From Oscillospiraceae bacterium (GTDB lineage: Bacteria > Bacillota > Clostridia > Oscillospirales > Oscillospiraceae): a DNA stretch of 6,143 nucleotides. This document shows positions 4,730-6,143 of the stretch, piece by piece. Each line of letters opens with the position of its first letter. Within the stretch, counting starts at the first letter, position 1. The stretch spans positions 1 through 6,143 of the forward strand of contig JAFRUW010000021.1 of assembly GCA_017438675.1 (NCBI GenBank). Direction: 5' to 3'. The notes beneath the pieces are model-generated. The model made no database searches. It was not told the DNA's origin and was given only the letters and a program-made list of their open reading frames with translations. The translations under genes and the position numbers were made by a program.

Positions 4730-6004
4730 TTATTCGATTACCAGATACTCGTCTCTGCCGGGTCCGACGGAGACGTATTTGATTTTTGCGTTAACCTTTT
4801 CCTCAAGGTACCGTATGTAATCCTGAGCCTCTTTCGGAAGCTCCTCGTAACTCCGGCAGCCGGAGATGTCGCAGCTCCAGCCGGGGACGTATTCATATAC
4901 GGGCTTCGCGTTTACAAGGTCCTCGCCGGAGGGGAAACGGTCTGTAAGGACACCGTTTACGTCGTACTTCACGCATACGGGGATGGACTCAAAGCAGGAG
5001 AGAACGTCCAGCTTTGTGAGGGCGATCTCATCGGCGCCCTGGGCCATGATGCCGAACTTTGACGCGGGAACGTCGAAGCCGCCCACACGTCTGGGCCTGC
5101 CTGTTGCAGCGCCGAACTCCGCACCAGCTTCTCTCAGCTTATTGCCCTCCTCACCGAACATCTCGCAGGTGAAGGGGCCTTCGCCTACGCAGCTTGAATA
5201 AGCCTTCATAATGCCGATGGTGAGATCCAGCTTCCTGCCGGGGATGCCCGCGCCGATGGGGGCGTAGGCCGCGATGGTGTTGGAGGATGAGGTGTAGGGG
5301 TAGATGCCGAAGTCGATGTCGCGGAGGGCGCCCAGCTGCGCCTCAAACATGACGGTCTTGCCGCTGTCGAGGGCGTCGTTTAAATACTCCGTGGTGTCAC
5401 AGATGTAGTCCCTGAAGGCAAGACCGTACTTTGTAAGCCATGCCAGCATATCATCGGGATCGATGGGGCCTGCCTTGTAGCCGCCGTCAACAGTGAGGTT
5501 TTTCCACTCCACAATGGCAGGGAGGCGGCGCTTCACGTCCTCCATGTGGAGAAGGTCGCCCATGCGGAAGGACTTCTTCATATACTTGTCGGCGTAGACG
5601 GGGGCGATGCCGCGCCTTGTGGAGCCGAACTTCGCGTCACCGAGCCTGTCCTCTTCCAGAATGTCCATCTGCTTGTGGTAGGGCATGCAGATGGTGGCCC
5701 TGTCGCTGATCTTCAGGTTTTCCGGGGTGATTCTGATGCCCGCGTCGGTAAGGCGCTTCACCTCATTGTAAAGGTGCTCAAGGTCGATTACCATGCCCTG
5801 ACCCATGATGTTCACGGTGTCATCGCGGAGGATGCCGGAGGGCAGCAGGTTCAGGATGAACTTGCCCTTGTCATTCACCACAGTGTGACCGGCGTTGTTG
5901 CCGCCCTGATAACGGGCAACGATGTCATAATCCCGGCTCAGCAGGTCAACCATCCTGCCCTTGCCTTCGTCGCCCCAGTTGATACCGACTATTGCAGTTA
6001 ACAT
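4730..6004 (-). CDS. purA: Adenylosuccinate synthetase
   Basis: A complete 424-residue enzyme, the family's normal length, cytoplasmic and usually a homodimer. It joins IMP and aspartate using GTP to make adenylosuccinate, the first committed step from IMP to AMP. Visible motifs are the P-loop-like WGDEGKG (10-16, with catalytic D12), QGGNNAGHTVV with catalytic H40, LPSGIL (54-59), GSTRRGIAP (127-135), FEAQLGALRDID (220-231), the IMP/aspartate loop ATGRPRR (300-306), guanine-recognising TKLD (330-333) and a C-terminal SVGPGRDE. The start ATG (6002-6004) has GGAGAA six bases upstream. Against the E. coli enzyme recalled from memory, numbering stays in register but G130, G134, Q224 and T239 read as R, A, L and S. 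I recall similar motifs in other gut clostridia, so this is probably a subfamily trait rather than damage. It is monocistronic on the visible evidence and convergent with the sigma operon. Confidence 0.96.
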   Translation of the reverse strand: MLTAIVGINWGDEGKGRMVDLLSRDYDIVARYQGGNNAGHTVVNDKGKFILNLLPSGILRDDTVNIMGQGMVIDLEHLYNEVKRLTDAGIRITPENLKISDRATICMPYHKQMDILEEDRLGDAKFGSTRRGIAPVYADKYMKKSFRMGDLLHMEDVKRRLPAIVEWKNLTVDGGYKAGPIDPDDMLAWLTKYGLAFRDYICDTTEYLNDALDSGKTVMFEAQLGALRDIDFGIYPYTSSSNTIAAYAPIGAGIPGRKLDLTIGIMKAYSSCVGEGPFTCEMFGEEGNKLREAGAEFGAATGRPRRVGGFDVPASKFGIMAQGADEIALTKLDVLSCFESIPVCVKYDVNGVLTDRFPSGEDLVNAKPVYEYVPGWSCDISGCRSYEELPKEAQDYIRYLEEKVNAKIKYVSVGPGRDEYLVIE

Positions 6005-6040
6005 AATTCTTTCTCCATTCTATGTATTGTAGGGAAATGC

Positions 6041-6057
6041 CGGCGGAAAAACCGCCG
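6041..6057. repeat. Hairpin in the purA leader
   Basis: CGGCGG, five As and CCGCCG (plus-strand sense) form a 6-bp GC stem that lies in the predicted purA leader, about 25 bases upstream of the ribosome site. No T-run follows on the minus strand, so it does not look like an attenuator terminator. I see no purine riboswitch consensus around it. Confidence 0.45.
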
Positions 6058-6080
6058 TTATTGGTTTGTATGATAGATGC

Positions 6081-6123
6081 GTGTCTTTTTTATTATAGTG
6101 TCTTTATTGACATAATCTGTTCA
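6081..6123 (-). promoter_or_regulatory. Probable purA promoter region with flanking 8-bp direct repeats
   Basis: On the minus strand there is a perfect TATAAT at 6092-6097, predicting a start near 6085 and a leader of about 80 bases. The -35 is poor: a 17-base spacing gives ACAGAT, and TGAACA occurs only at 20 bases. AAAGACAC occurs on both sides of the -10 box (6098-6105 and 6081-6088, 17-base period). The -10 call is reasonable; the exact promoter is uncertain. Confidence 0.45.
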
Positions 6124-6143
6124 CCGCTCATGCCGCGGGGCAC

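Noticed and set aside
4625..5062. 145-codon plus-strand ORF across the terminator and the purA 3' end
   Set aside because: It runs through a strong terminator hairpin and then antisense to conserved purA sequence. Its start lies in the loop of the 16-bp hairpin.
5546..6001. 151-codon plus-strand ORF opposite the purA 5' part
   Set aside because: It is a frame opened by GC-rich antisense codons of purA, with no domain or ribosome site.
6107..6112. Plus-strand TTGACA as a -35 box for a gene beyond the right edge
   Set aside because: The 17-base spacing leads to ATGCCG, not a -10 element, and no gene start is seen before the window ends.
6098..6143. Open minus-strand frame of 16 codons entering from the right edge and ending at TAA (6096-6098 region)
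   Set aside because: It might be the tail of an upstream gene, but 16 codons without homology cannot be told from chance, and it runs into the purA -10 region.
1..6143. CRISPR array, tRNA, rRNA, insertion sequence or phage genes
   Set aside because: No short exact repeats with regular spacers, cloverleaf-like segments, transposase motifs or terminal inverted repeats were found. The only regular repeats are the coding LRR units.

Overview
The window reads as chromosomal DNA of a low-to-mid GC Gram-positive anaerobe, most likely a gut clostridium of the Oscillospiraceae/Ruminococcaceae type. This is inferred from protein families rather than from a marker gene. The clues are a secreted BspA-like LRR_5 protein with the usual Firmicutes N-terminal cap, an ECF sigma factor paired with a DUF4367-type membrane protein, a PurA with lineage-specific motif variants, strong GGAGG-type ribosome sites and sigma-A-like promoters.

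Layout: (1) Positions 1-2844, minus strand: the first 948 codons of a large exported leucine-rich-repeat protein whose C-terminus lies beyond the left edge. It has a Sec signal peptide and two LRR modules, each headed by the same 25-residue cap motif and each containing a 38-residue GVLY insert. They are separated by about 175 residues that I cannot assign. (2) Positions 2845-3188: a divergent, AT-rich control region with one good sigma-A-like promoter facing each way and several dyads and repeats. (3) Positions 3189-3683, plus: a 164-residue ECF-type sigma factor. (4) Positions 3740-4576, plus: a single-pass membrane protein with a C-terminal DUF4367-like domain, the probable anti-sigma partner. 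(5) Positions 4577-4729: convergent intergenic region with three hairpins, the last a bidirectional terminator. (6) Positions 4730-6004, minus: complete purA (adenylosuccinate synthetase). (7) Positions 6005-6143: purA leader and probable promoter.

How the parts may fit: the sigma/anti-sigma pair forms one transcription unit and should couple an envelope signal to transcription. The LRR gene is divergent from it and shares the control region, so co-regulation is plausible. However, both visible promoters look like housekeeping sigma-A promoters, so direct control by the ECF factor is not shown. PurA is a housekeeping neighbour, insulated by the terminator.

I see no CRISPR array, tRNA, rRNA, transposase or phage gene. 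The most interesting material is the two-module LRR architecture with its unassigned central segment, the dense set of dyads in the divergent control region, and a 16-bp hairpin without a U-tract after the anti-sigma gene.
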